Of a stretch of DNA of 36,854 nt, positions 6,924 through 14,034 are shown piece after piece. Both the position numbers and the translations under genes were made by a program. Position 1 is the stretch's first letter. Each line of letters begins with the position of its first letter. This DNA is from Methylobacterium jeotgali (GTDB lineage: Bacteria; Pseudomonadota; Alphaproteobacteria; Rhizobiales; Beijerinckiaceae). Below the pieces are notes generated by a model that saw only the letters and a program-made list of their open reading frames with translations, made no database searches and was not told the origin of the DNA. The stretch lies in the NCBI RefSeq assembly GCF_022179345.1, contig NZ_BPQR01000075.1:1-36854 (forward strand), written 5' to 3'.

Positions 6924-8396
6924 GTGAGACGCAGGCCCCGCCGGCTCGCATCGGCGCTCGCGCTCGCCGTCTCCGGATGGGTCTTCCTCGGACAAGCCCA
7001 GGCCCAGAGCCTGATCCCCGTCCTAGAAGGCGCGGGCGGGGACGTGCGCACCTCCGTCGCCCAGCCCGAGACGACGAGCCAGGCGTCCGGGGGCTACGTG
7101 CGCTCCGTGGAGCCGTATCTCGGGCCGCTCGCCGACCCCTTCGGCCTGCGCGCCTTCCTGAAGCCGCGGGGCGTCGAGTACAGCCTCACCTACATTGCCG
7201 ATGTGCTCGGCAACCCCGTCGGCGGGGTGCGCCGGGGCGCGATCGTCGAGGACCGCTTGAACCTGCGCCTCAACCTCAACCTCCAGACCCTTGCCGGCTG
7301 GGAGGGCGCGACGATCCATGCCAACGCCTACTTCATCCACGGCACCGGCCTGACGCGCTACTACGTCGGCAACCTCACCGAAGTCAGCGGGATCGAGGCG
7401 CTGCCGTCGAGCCGCCTCTACGTGCTCTGGCTCGACCAGCGGCTCCTCGACGGGCATCTCGGGGTCCGGGTCGGGCAGCAGGCGGCCGACACCGAGTTCT
7501 TCGTCAGCCAGACGGCGACGCTGTTCGTGAACTCGAGCTTCGGATGGCCGGCGATCACCGGGCTCAACCTGCCGAGCGGCGGCCCCTCCTATCCGCTCGC
7601 CACCCCGGCGGTGCGGGTGAAGTACACGCCGAACGACGCCTTCTCGCTCCAGGCCGGGCTCTATGACGGCGATCCGGCCGGCGCCAACCGCCCCGGCGAC
7701 GACCCGGAGGCGCAGCGCCTCAACCGCACCGGCACGCTGTTCCGGGTGCGCGATCCGGCCCTGCTCATCGCGGAGGCGGCCTATGCCTACAATACGGGCA
7801 AGGGCGACGCGGGGCTGCCCGGCACCGTCACGGTCGGGGGCTGGCAGCATCTCGGCCGCTTCGACGATCTGCGCCTCGACACGTTCGGCCGGCCGCTCGC
7901 CGATCCGGCTTCGACGGGCCTCGCCCGGCAGGTGCGCGGCAATGCCGGCTTCTACGGCATCCTCGACCAGACGATCTTCCGCGAGCCGGAGAAGGACGAC
8001 GAGGGCGCCAGCGTCTTCGTGCGCGGGGCCTTCTCGCCCTCCCGATCGAGCCTCGTCGACCTCTATCTCGACGCCGGAATCGCCTTCAAGGGCTTCATCG
8101 AGGGCCGCTCCGACGACACTTTCGGCGTGAGCGTCGCCCATGCCCGCATCGCCGGCAGCGCCCGGCGCGCCGACCGGGACGCGGCCTTCTATACCGGCGC
8201 GCCGATGCCGATCCGCCATGCCGAGACGATCGTCGAGGCGACCTACCAGGCGCTGATCGTGCCCGGCTTCACGGTGCAGCCCGACGTCCAGTACGTGTTC
8301 CATCCGGGCGCCGGCATCGCCAACCCGCGGGACGCCGCCGGGCGGCGGGTGAAGAACGCGGCCGTCCTCGGCTTGCGCGCCACCGTCCAGTACTGA
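6924..8396 (+). CDS. Carbohydrate-selective porin, OprB family
   Basis: The 490-residue protein has a signal peptide (RRLASALALAVSGWVFLGQAQA, cut before QSLIP) and then alternating polar/hydrophobic strands typical of a 16-stranded outer-membrane barrel. It ends LRATVQY, with the terminal aromatic residue recognised by the BAM machinery. Blocks such as VEYSLTYIADVLGNPVGG, GWEGATIHANAYFIHG and AVRVKYTPNDAFSLQAGLYDGDP are characteristic of OprB porins. The start is GTG 6924 with AGGGA just upstream. It is divergent from the GGT gene across 255 bp. OprB porins admit sugars and other small solutes; the specificity here is unknown. Confidence 0.88.
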   Translation: MRRRPRRLASALALAVSGWVFLGQAQAQSLIPVLEGAGGDVRTSVAQPETTSQASGGYVRSVEPYLGPLADPFGLRAFLKPRGVEYSLTYIADVLGNPVGGVRRGAIVEDRLNLRLNLNLQTLAGWEGATIHANAYFIHGTGLTRYYVGNLTEVSGIEALPSSRLYVLWLDQRLLDGHLGVRVGQQAADTEFFVSQTATLFVNSSFGWPAITGLNLPSGGPSYPLATPAVRVKYTPNDAFSLQAGLYDGDPAGANRPGDDPEAQRLNRTGTLFRVRDPALLIAEAAYAYNTGKGDAGLPGTVTVGGWQHLGRFDDLRLDTFGRPLADPASTGLARQVRGNAGFYGILDQTIFREPEKDDEGASVFVRGAFSPSRSSLVDLYLDAGIAFKGFIEGRSDDTFGVSVAHARIAGSARRADRDAAFYTGAPMPIRHAETIVEATYQALIVPGFTVQPDVQYVFHPGAGIANPRDAAGRRVKNAAVLGLRATVQY

Positions 8397-8443
8397 GCCC
8401 TCGGGTCGCGCCAAGCGGCACGCTCCGCCCTATCTGCTTGTGA

Positions 8444-9979
8444 ATGTTGATCTTCGAATGGGTCGTCGGCGTGCTGCTCGGCGCCGTGACCCTCGCCGCT
8501 CTAGCCCGCCGGGTCGGCGCCCCCTACCCCGCCTTCCTGGCGCTCGGCGGCGTGGCGCTGGCCTTCGTGCCGGGGGTGCCGAACCTCCGGCTCGACCCCG
8601 AGCTGGCGCTGGCGCTGTTCGTGGCGCCGGTGCTGCTCGACGCCGGCTACGACACCTCCCTGCGCGATCTCAAGGCGAACTGGCGCCCCATCGCCGGCCT
8701 CGCCTTCGGCGCCGTGGCGCTGACCACCGCCGGCGTCGCGGCGGTCGCCAAGCTGCTCGTGCCGGACATGCCGCTCGCGGCCTGCGTCGTGCTCGGCGCC
8801 ATCGTCGCGCCGCCCGACGCGGTGGCGGCCCTCTCCGTGCTGCGCCATGTCAGCCTGCCCCACCGGCTCGCCACGATCCTGCGCGGCGAGAGCCTGCTCA
8901 ACGATGCCGGCTCGCTGCTGATCTACCGGCTCGGGGTGAGCGCTGCGGCGGCCGGCGGCTTCAGCCTCGCCGAGGTCGCGCCGACCTTCCTGCTGGCGGT
9001 CGCCGGAAGCCTCGTCGCGGGCCCGCTCGCGGCGCTGGCCTTCACGGCGATCGTGCGGCGGGTCTCCGACGCCTCGACGAACATCGTCCTGCAATTCGTC
9101 GCCACGTTCGGGCTCTGGCTCGGGGCGGAGGCGCTGCACCTCTCGGGGGTGCTCACCGTGGTGAGCTACGCGCTCACGGTTGCCCGCTTCTCCCCAGGGG
9201 TGACGGCGCCGCGCACCCGCATCGTCTCCTACGCGGTCTGGGATTCGGCGGTGTTCGTGCTCAACGTCCTCGCCTTTGTGCTCATCGGCATCCAGGTCGG
9301 GCCGATTCTGGAGCGGCTCGACGGCGGCGAGCAGGCCTCGGCGCTGCTGCTCGCCGGAGCGGTCTTCGCCACCGTGGTGCTGGTGCGCATCGCCTGGGTG
9401 CTGCCCGCGAGCCGGATCGGGCATTTCCGCTTCGCCGACCCGCAGGCAAGAGAGCGGGCGGGGCCGGGGCCGGCGGTGGCCGTGTCCTGGGCGGGGATGC
9501 GCGGCATCGTCACCATCGCCACGGCGCTGGCCCTGCCGGGGGACTTCCCCCACCGCGACCTCGTCGTGTTCGCGGCCTTCGGCACCGTCATCGGTACCCT
9601 CGTCATCCAGGGGCTGACCCTCAACCCGCTCCTCGCCCGGCTCGGGCTCGAGGACGACGACCCCGTCGGCCGGGAGGTGGGGCGGGCCCGGGCCAAGGCC
9701 TACGAGGCGGCGCTCGCCAGCATCGAGGGCGAGGGCGAGGTCGCGCAGAGCCTGCGCGGCGAGCTCGAGACGGCCCTCTGCGAGGCGCGCCGGCACGAGC
9801 AGGGGCTCGCCCCCGAGGCGCTGCCCGCCGATGCTGCCCGCCGCCGGGCGGTCGACGCCGCCCGCGACGCGGTGCTGGCCCTGCGCAAGCAGGGCAAGAT
9901 CGGCGACGACGCCTACTACGTGCTGGAGGAGGAGTTCGACTGGGCCGAGCTCAGCGCCACGCCCCGCGCCGAGACCTGA
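8444..9979 (+). CDS. CPA1 family Na+(K+)/H+ antiporter
   Basis: The 511-residue inner-membrane protein has about 12 hydrophobic segments up to residue 410, then a soluble C-terminal tail of about 100 residues rich in Ala, Glu and Arg. Conserved cation:proton antiporter blocks are GAIVAPPDAVAA and RGESLLNDAGSLLIYR; the Asn-Asp pair (ND) in the latter is the ion/proton-binding site of CPA1 exchangers. SWAGMRGIVTIATALALP is the equivalent of the conserved WxGxRG region. It starts 47 bp after the porin and could be cotranscribed. It converges on gshB with only 6 bp between stops. It should extrude Na+ or K+ in exchange for protons for pH and salt homeostasis. Confidence 0.9.
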   Translation: MLIFEWVVGVLLGAVTLAALARRVGAPYPAFLALGGVALAFVPGVPNLRLDPELALALFVAPVLLDAGYDTSLRDLKANWRPIAGLAFGAVALTTAGVAAVAKLLVPDMPLAACVVLGAIVAPPDAVAALSVLRHVSLPHRLATILRGESLLNDAGSLLIYRLGVSAAAAGGFSLAEVAPTFLLAVAGSLVAGPLAALAFTAIVRRVSDASTNIVLQFVATFGLWLGAEALHLSGVLTVVSYALTVARFSPGVTAPRTRIVSYAVWDSAVFVLNVLAFVLIGIQVGPILERLDGGEQASALLLAGAVFATVVLVRIAWVLPASRIGHFRFADPQARERAGPGPAVAVSWAGMRGIVTIATALALPGDFPHRDLVVFAAFGTVIGTLVIQGLTLNPLLARLGLEDDDPVGREVGRARAKAYEAALASIEGEGEVAQSLRGELETALCEARRHEQGLAPEALPADAARRRAVDAARDAVLALRKQGKIGDDAYYVLEEEFDWAELSATPRAET

Positions 9980-9985
9980 TGCACC

Positions 9986-10936
9986 TCAGGCCGCCTTCAC
10001 CCGCCGCGCCTCGATCGCGTCCCACACGGACACCGCGAGGTCGGGCCCGCCGAGGCGCTTGATGGCGCGCAGGCCCGTGGGCGAGGTCACATTGATCTCG
10101 GTGAGATGGCCGTCGATCACGTCGATGCCGACGAGGATCAGGCCGCGCCGGCGCAGCTCCGGACCGATCGTCGCGCAGATCTCGCGCTCGCGCTCCGTCA
10201 GATCGGAGGCCGCCGCCGCTCCCCCGCGCACCATGTTCGAGCGGATGTCGCCCGCCGCCGGCACCCGGTTGATCGCGCCCATCGGCTCGCCGTCGACGAG
10301 GATGATGCGCTTGTCGCCCTCGCTGACCTTGTCGAGGAAGCGCTGCACCACCCAGGCCTCCCGGAAGGTCGCCGCGAACAGGTCGAACATCGAGCCGAAG
10401 TTCGGGTCGTTCTCGGTGACGCGGAACACCGCCGCCCCGCCATGGCCGTGGAGCGGCTTCATCGCCACCGTGCCGTGCTCGGTGCGGAAGGCCTCGATCT
10501 CCGCCCGGTCGCGGCTGATCAGCGTCGGCGGCATCAGCTCGGGGAAGTCGAGGACGAAGAGCTTCTCCGGCGCGTTGCGGACCTCGACCGGGTTGTTGAC
10601 CACGAGCGTCGAGGCCGGCAGGCGCTCCAGCATGTGGGTCGCCGTGACGTAGGCCATGTCGAAGGGCGGGTCCTGGCGCATCAGCACCACGTCCGCCTCG
10701 GCGAGGTCGATGCGCTCGATCGCCCCGAGGGTGGCGTGGTCGCCCTCGACGTCGCGCACGGTCAGCGGCTCGACCCGCGCCGTCACCCGCCGTCCCTGCA
10801 TCGAGAGCCGGTCGGGCGTGTAGTGGAGCAATCGATGCCCCCGCGCCTGCGCCTCGAGGAGCAGCGCGAAGGTCGAGTCGCCCGCGATGCGGATCGACTG
10901 GATCGGGTCCATCTGGACCGCAACGGTGAGGCTCAT
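9986..10936 (-). CDS. gshB: Glutathione synthetase
   Basis: The 316-residue ATP-grasp ligase joins gamma-glutamylcysteine and glycine to make glutathione. It begins MSLTVAVQMDPIQSIRIAGDSTFALLLEAQ, as GshB proteins do. Other family blocks are VLMRQDPPFDMAYVTATHMLE, VVNNPVEVRNAPEKLFVLDFPE, the glycine-rich KPLHGHGGAAVFRV and the metal-binding GIDVIDGHLTEINVTSPTGLRAI. Length is normal. GAGGA lies 5 nt before ATG 10936. Glutathione made here could be a substrate for the glyoxalase at 28389, but the gene is not in an operon with it. Confidence 0.97.
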   Translation of the reverse strand: MSLTVAVQMDPIQSIRIAGDSTFALLLEAQARGHRLLHYTPDRLSMQGRRVTARVEPLTVRDVEGDHATLGAIERIDLAEADVVLMRQDPPFDMAYVTATHMLERLPASTLVVNNPVEVRNAPEKLFVLDFPELMPPTLISRDRAEIEAFRTEHGTVAMKPLHGHGGAAVFRVTENDPNFGSMFDLFAATFREAWVVQRFLDKVSEGDKRIILVDGEPMGAINRVPAAGDIRSNMVRGGAAAASDLTEREREICATIGPELRRRGLILVGIDVIDGHLTEINVTSPTGLRAIKRLGGPDLAVSVWDAIEARRVKAA

Positions 10937-10973
10937 TCCGGTCCTCGGCTCTGGAGGGCCGGCGGGCTCGCGC

Positions 10974-11264
10974 CTACTCGCCCTTGAAGGATTTGGTGCC
11001 GGTGCGCTTGTCGTAGTCGCCGATGGCCGAGCGGCACTCCGGCGAGAGACGGGCGCGGTTCCTGGTCATACAGCGCTCGGCGTCGTCGCTGTTCGGATCG
11101 ACGCCGGCGCAGAGCCGGAAATAGTCGTTCGCACAGCCGAGCTGCAAGCCCTGGTCGTCGCGCTGCGCCAGGGCCGGCCCTGCGGTGAGCAGCGCGAGGC
11201 CGAGGGCCAAGGCGCCTCCGGTCCGACGGGTGAGACGCGTGGATCGTGCGGTGTCCGCTCGCAT
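10974..11264 (-). CDS. Small secreted cysteine-rich repeat protein
   Basis: The 96-residue product has a basic N-terminus followed by a signal peptide (GGALALGLALLTAGPALA, cut before QRDDQG). The mature part resembles one unit of the bacterial cysteine-rich repeat family related to the Golgi GLG1 repeat: C-ANDYFRLC-AGVDP, C-MTRNRARLSPEC, four cysteines for two disulfides. ATG 11264 with GAAGGA 9 nt upstream was preferred to the longer open frame, whose extra 114 residues do not look like protein. It lies directly upstream of gshB on the same strand (37 bp) and may share its transcript. Probably periplasmic; function unknown. Confidence 0.75.
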   Translation of the reverse strand: MRADTARSTRLTRRTGGALALGLALLTAGPALAQRDDQGLQLGCANDYFRLCAGVDPNSDDAERCMTRNRARLSPECRSAIGDYDKRTGTKSFKGE

Positions 11265-11404
11265 GAAGCCCTGTCCTTCGTCCTGTGGCGCGTCCCTCGG
11301 GCCACCGCATATCGGCGGCGGCGCCAGCGAGGCAAGCGCCGGAGGCCGGACCGGTTCCCGATGCCGCCGCGCTTGTGTCGCGCGGGTGACAGGCTCCCCC
11401 GCGC

Positions 11405-11472
11405 ATAAAAAGGCCCCGCGCGGAGGTGGCGCGGGGCCCAAGTCAAGGGAGGAAACGCCCGCCATGGGCGGG
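11405..11472 (-). ncRNA. Probable small regulatory RNA, alpha-r8 (MmgR)-like
   Basis: Reading the minus strand from about 11472: a 6-bp hairpin CCCGCC/GGCGGG, then TTTCCTCCCT (11455-11446), then a 10-bp GC stem whose loop is CACCTCC, ending in TTTTT. No ORF fits. As I recall, an invariant unpaired UUUCCUCCCU before a Rho-independent terminator defines the alpha-r8 sRNAs, including Sinorhizobium MmgR (about 77 nt). Both pyrimidine motifs are complementary to Shine-Dalgarno sequences, so the RNA would pair with target ribosome binding sites, probably with Hfq. The 5' end is inferred from a sigma-54-like element upstream. MmgR is nitrogen-controlled and limits polyhydroxybutyrate storage. Confidence 0.65.
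11407..11438 (-). terminator. Rho-independent terminator of the sRNA
   Basis: GGCCCCGCGC (minus strand, 11438-11429) and GCGCGGGGCC (11421-11412) form a perfect 10-bp stem with a 7-nt loop, followed by five T (11411-11407). It points leftward, yet no minus-strand protein gene lies to its right; the next gene on that side (11696) runs the other way. That implies a non-coding transcript ending here. Confidence 0.85.
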
Positions 11473-11481
11473 AATTCACAA

Positions 11482-11497
11482 GGCAAGAGCCTTGCCA
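11482..11497 (-). promoter_or_regulatory. Sigma-54-type -24/-12 promoter element for the sRNA
   Basis: The minus strand reads TGGCAAGGCTCTTGCC: GG at 11496-11495, ten bases, then GC at 11484-11483, matching the TGGCA-N6-TTGC form of RpoN promoters. Transcription would start near 11471, just before the sRNA hairpins. The element is also an inverted repeat (GGCAAG/CTTGCC), so another role is possible. Confidence 0.5.
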
Positions 11498-11508
11498 GAT
11501 GCCCGGTC

Positions 11509-11530
11509 GAGACCGCCGATCGGCGGTCTC
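11509..11530. repeat. 22-bp perfect palindrome upstream of the sRNA promoter
   Basis: Bases 11509-11530 are an uninterrupted palindrome with half-site GAGACCGCCGA, centred about 48 bp before the inferred sRNA start. It could be a regulator site or, as RNA, a strong hairpin. It does not match the NtrC consensus I know. Confidence 0.6.
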
Positions 11531-11695
11531 CGGGAGCGAGAACCGATGCCGATCGGCCGCACCTCACCGCAGGTTGTCGTCCCGCATCGTGAGAGCGCAC
11601 CGTCACAACGATCCGTTAACCATCGCGTGCTGATCTCGCCGCGTCGCCCCCGGCCTCACCGTGCCGGCGGAGACCGAACCCGCGAGGAGGTCGCC

Positions 11696-11896
11696 ATGAC
11701 CTGCGAGACCCACCGCGAGACCGCGCGCCCGTCCGGTGCCGTGATCCTCGCCTTTCCCCCGGACGCCCCGTCCCGCCGCGCTCCCCTTCGGGAGGACGAG
11801 GCGCGGGGGGAGATCCTGCTCTTCCTCGGCGTGCGCTACGAGCGCCTGCCCGAGCCCGTCCGCGAGCCGGGCCCGCGCCGCCGCCGCCGCTCCTGA
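11696..11896 (+). CDS. Small hypothetical protein (66 aa)
   Basis: ATG 11696 is preceded by the near-perfect Shine-Dalgarno GAGGAGG (11684-11690) at 5 nt, strong evidence that this 66-residue frame is translated. The protein begins MTCETHRETARPSGAVILAFPPDAP, has a central ILLFLGVRYERLP segment and ends in a basic run (RRRRRS) that may bind nucleic acid. There is no signal peptide or recognisable domain. It ends 20 bp before the lipoprotein gene in the same direction and is divergent from the sRNA. Confidence 0.65.
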   Translation: MTCETHRETARPSGAVILAFPPDAPSRRAPLREDEARGEILLFLGVRYERLPEPVREPGPRRRRRS

Positions 11897-11916
11897 TCCT
11901 TCGGGAGCACGCCGCC

Positions 11917-12711
11917 GTGCTGCCGCGCCCCGCGCGCTCCGCGCTGCCGCTCGCCGGCCTCGCCCTGCTCGGCGCCTGTGCGCAGCAGGGGGATTTCGGC
12001 CGGCCGGCGCCGAGCGCCTGGAACGGGCTGATCGAGACCACCGGCACGCTCTCCGCCCGCACCCGCGGCGAGCCGGCCTCGCTGTTTCCCCTCACCGACG
12101 ACGAGATCGCGCTCCGCGACCGCGCCTGGCGCTTCCTGATGCCCGCCTCGACGCGGGACGTCTTCCTCGACGCTCTCGCCAACCTCACCCGCGCCCGGGT
12201 GCTGCCGCCGGGCTGGCGCTGGCCGGACGTCGCCGACTATCACGAGAGCCTTCTCGGCGGCCCCTTCGCCTCCGCGGTGTCCCGCTACCGGCGCCTCGGC
12301 GACGACGCCACCGCCGACGCCCGCCTGATCCCGCCCTTCGCGGCCACGGCGGCGAAGGTGGCGGAGGCCGACGGCCTGCGCCTGCGCAGCCTGCCCTTCG
12401 TGAGGACGCTCTCCGACGACGACGTGCGCGAGGCCGCCATGCGGGTGGCCGAGAACCGCTGCCTCGTCGCCTGGGTGCGGCTCTCCGTCGCCGAGCGCAT
12501 CGAGGGCTATCGCTACGCCGCCGAGCATCTGCTCATCGAGGTGCCGGGGCCCGAGGCGGTCGCCGCCGAGCGCAGCGTGACGGCGCTCAGCGGCCGCCGC
12601 GCTCTCCTCGATCCGCTGCTGCCGCCGGACGCCGCGGCCCGCTGCGGCCTCGCGCCGGGGCCGGCGGTGTCCGCCGCGGTCGCGGCGCCGCCGCTCGTCG
12701 TCAAGAACTAA
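11917..12711 (+). CDS. Putative lipoprotein of unknown function
   Basis: The 264-residue protein has a lipoprotein signal ending in the lipobox LLGAC (LAGLALLGACAQQG), so the Cys near residue 21 should be lipidated and the protein anchored in the membrane facing the periplasm. The rest is soluble and mostly helical (DEIALRDRAWRFLMPASTRDVFLDALANL and later segments), with two further cysteines (ENRCLVAW, AARCGLAP). I do not recognise a domain. The start is GTG 11917 with GGGAG at 9 nt. It converges on the DUF1254 gene with 4 bp between stops and does not share that operon. Confidence 0.75.
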   Translation: MLPRPARSALPLAGLALLGACAQQGDFGRPAPSAWNGLIETTGTLSARTRGEPASLFPLTDDEIALRDRAWRFLMPASTRDVFLDALANLTRARVLPPGWRWPDVADYHESLLGGPFASAVSRYRRLGDDATADARLIPPFAATAAKVAEADGLRLRSLPFVRTLSDDDVREAAMRVAENRCLVAWVRLSVAERIEGYRYAAEHLLIEVPGPEAVAAERSVTALSGRRALLDPLLPPDAAARCGLAPGPAVSAAVAAPPLVVKN

Positions 12712-12715
12712 CGGT

Positions 12716-13348
12716 TCAGCCGTTCGGCTTCGCCGGGCTCCTTCCCGCCCCGCTGCCCGCCCCGTTGGCAGGCGGGTCGGCCGGGCTGTCGAGGGTGCAG
12801 GAGACGGCCTGCACCGCCTCGTTGGCCGCCGCCCGCTGGCTCGGCAGCGCGGCCACGACCCGCACCACCACGAAGCCCCGGGGCTCGGGGGCGATGATGC
12901 GCACGTCCCGGCTCGGCTCGTTCTCGTCCTCGTTGGCGAGCGCCTCGTCGTTCTGGGCGCGGGTCAGCACCACGAGGTCGAGGGCGCCGCGCACCGCCGC
13001 CTGGTCCGTCACCGCGTAGTACGAGCCCCGCCGGGAGTGGACGGCGAGCGACAGCATCAGCGGCCCCGTGCGGGCGGAGACCCGCATCGGCCCCTCCGCG
13101 AGGTCGTAGGCGCAGACGCCGACCGCCACCGCCGGATCGGGAATCGGCAGCCAGGCCTCGGCCGGGGCTGGGTTGTCGCCGGTGGCGAGCGTGTAGATGC
13201 GCAAGGGGTGGTCGAGGCTCTCGCTGGCGCCGGAGCGGGTCAGCGCGTCGCTCTCCGACAGGCGCGGGATCGCGAGCACCGCCGCGATGTGGACGATGCC
13301 GGCGATCACCAGACCGGCGGCCGTGGCGACGAGGAAGCCCGGCCTCAT
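12716..13348 (-). CDS. DUF1254-type membrane-anchored protein
   Basis: A 210-residue protein with one N-terminal membrane anchor (FLVATAAGLVIAGIVHIAAVLAIP) and a soluble domain on the far side. The opening anchor followed by LSESDALTR and the block ETLATGDNPAP-like/LPIPDPAVAVGVCAYDLAEGP resemble the small DUF1254 proteins found beside DUF1214 genes in Rhizobiales. Its ATG overlaps the TGA of the DUF1214 gene (ATGA), so the two are probably translated in a coupled way; ATG 13357 is a less likely start. The C-terminus is a Gly/Ala/Pro-rich tail. Function is unknown; the linkage to a class A PBP hints at an envelope role. Confidence 0.72.
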   Translation of the reverse strand: MRPGFLVATAAGLVIAGIVHIAAVLAIPRLSESDALTRSGASESLDHPLRIYTLATGDNPAPAEAWLPIPDPAVAVGVCAYDLAEGPMRVSARTGPLMLSLAVHSRRGSYYAVTDQAAVRGALDLVVLTRAQNDEALANEDENEPSRDVRIIAPEPRGFVVVRVVAALPSQRAAANEAVQAVSCTLDSPADPPANGAGSGAGRSPAKPNG

Positions 13349-14034
13349 GCGCCGCACCCGATCCGGGCGATGGCGGGCAGGGCCTCGCGGTCGAGGTTGC
13401 CCACGCTCGCGGCCACGGGGGTGTCGTAGAGGCGCAGCGCCAGCCTCAAGGGGCCGCTGGCGCGGGGGCTCGGCAGCCAGTTGCCCGGCTGGACGTCGGG
13501 CGCCAGCGCGATCACGAAGCTCCCGTCCCGCTCGCGCAGCACCTCCGTCGAGGTGAAGCCCTCGCGCACCGGGGGCCGGGCGGGGTCGGGGGCGCCGCGT
13601 CCGGCGACCGTCAGCGTCCAGGCGCGGGCCGGCGGCGTGCTGCCGGAGAGGCGGTAGGTGCAGGCCGCGTCGAGGGCCCGCCCCTCGTCGTCGGCCGACG
13701 CGGTGAGCAGCATCCCCTCGCCCACCGCCAGCGCGATCTCGCCGCGCCGGGCGTTGACGGCGCGGGTGTAGGGGTCGGTCCCGGCGGTGCCCGAGCGCGG
13801 CCAGGCGGTCCAGGGGCCGATGGCGACGCCCCCGAACGGATAGCCGCCCCGCGTCGCCCAGTCGGCGCTGGCCAGCCCGAGGACGCCGCCGAGGGCGAGC
13901 GCGTAGAGCACGAGGCCGACGCGCGACGAGCCGCGCAGGATGCGCCCCGGCAGGCGCCGCAGGGCGCCGGGGAGTTCGCGCCTAAGCGCCGCCGGCGCCG
14001 GCAGGCGCGCCTTCTCGGTCACGCTCGCGGTCAC
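13345..14034 (-). CDS. DUF1214 domain protein
   Basis: A 229-residue protein from the GTG at 14034, which overlaps the TGA of the PBP gene (GTGA). After about 38 basic residues there is one membrane segment (VGLVLYALALGGVLGLASADWA) and then a soluble domain with the DUF1214 features DPYTRAVNARRGEIALAVGEGMLLTASAD, ACTYRLSG, ARAWTLTVAG and a C-terminal VQPGNWLPSP...LRLALRLYDTP. DUF1214 commonly neighbours DUF1254, as here. The frame stays open through the PBP gene in another phase, but that part is a shadow. GTG 14022 is an alternative start. Biochemical function is not known. Confidence 0.8.
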   Translation of the reverse strand: MTASVTEKARLPAPAALRRELPGALRRLPGRILRGSSRVGLVLYALALGGVLGLASADWATRGGYPFGGVAIGPWTAWPRSGTAGTDPYTRAVNARRGEIALAVGEGMLLTASADDEGRALDAACTYRLSGSTPPARAWTLTVAGRGAPDPARPPVREGFTSTEVLRERDGSFVIALAPDVQPGNWLPSPRASGPLRLALRLYDTPVAASVGNLDREALPAIARIGCGA

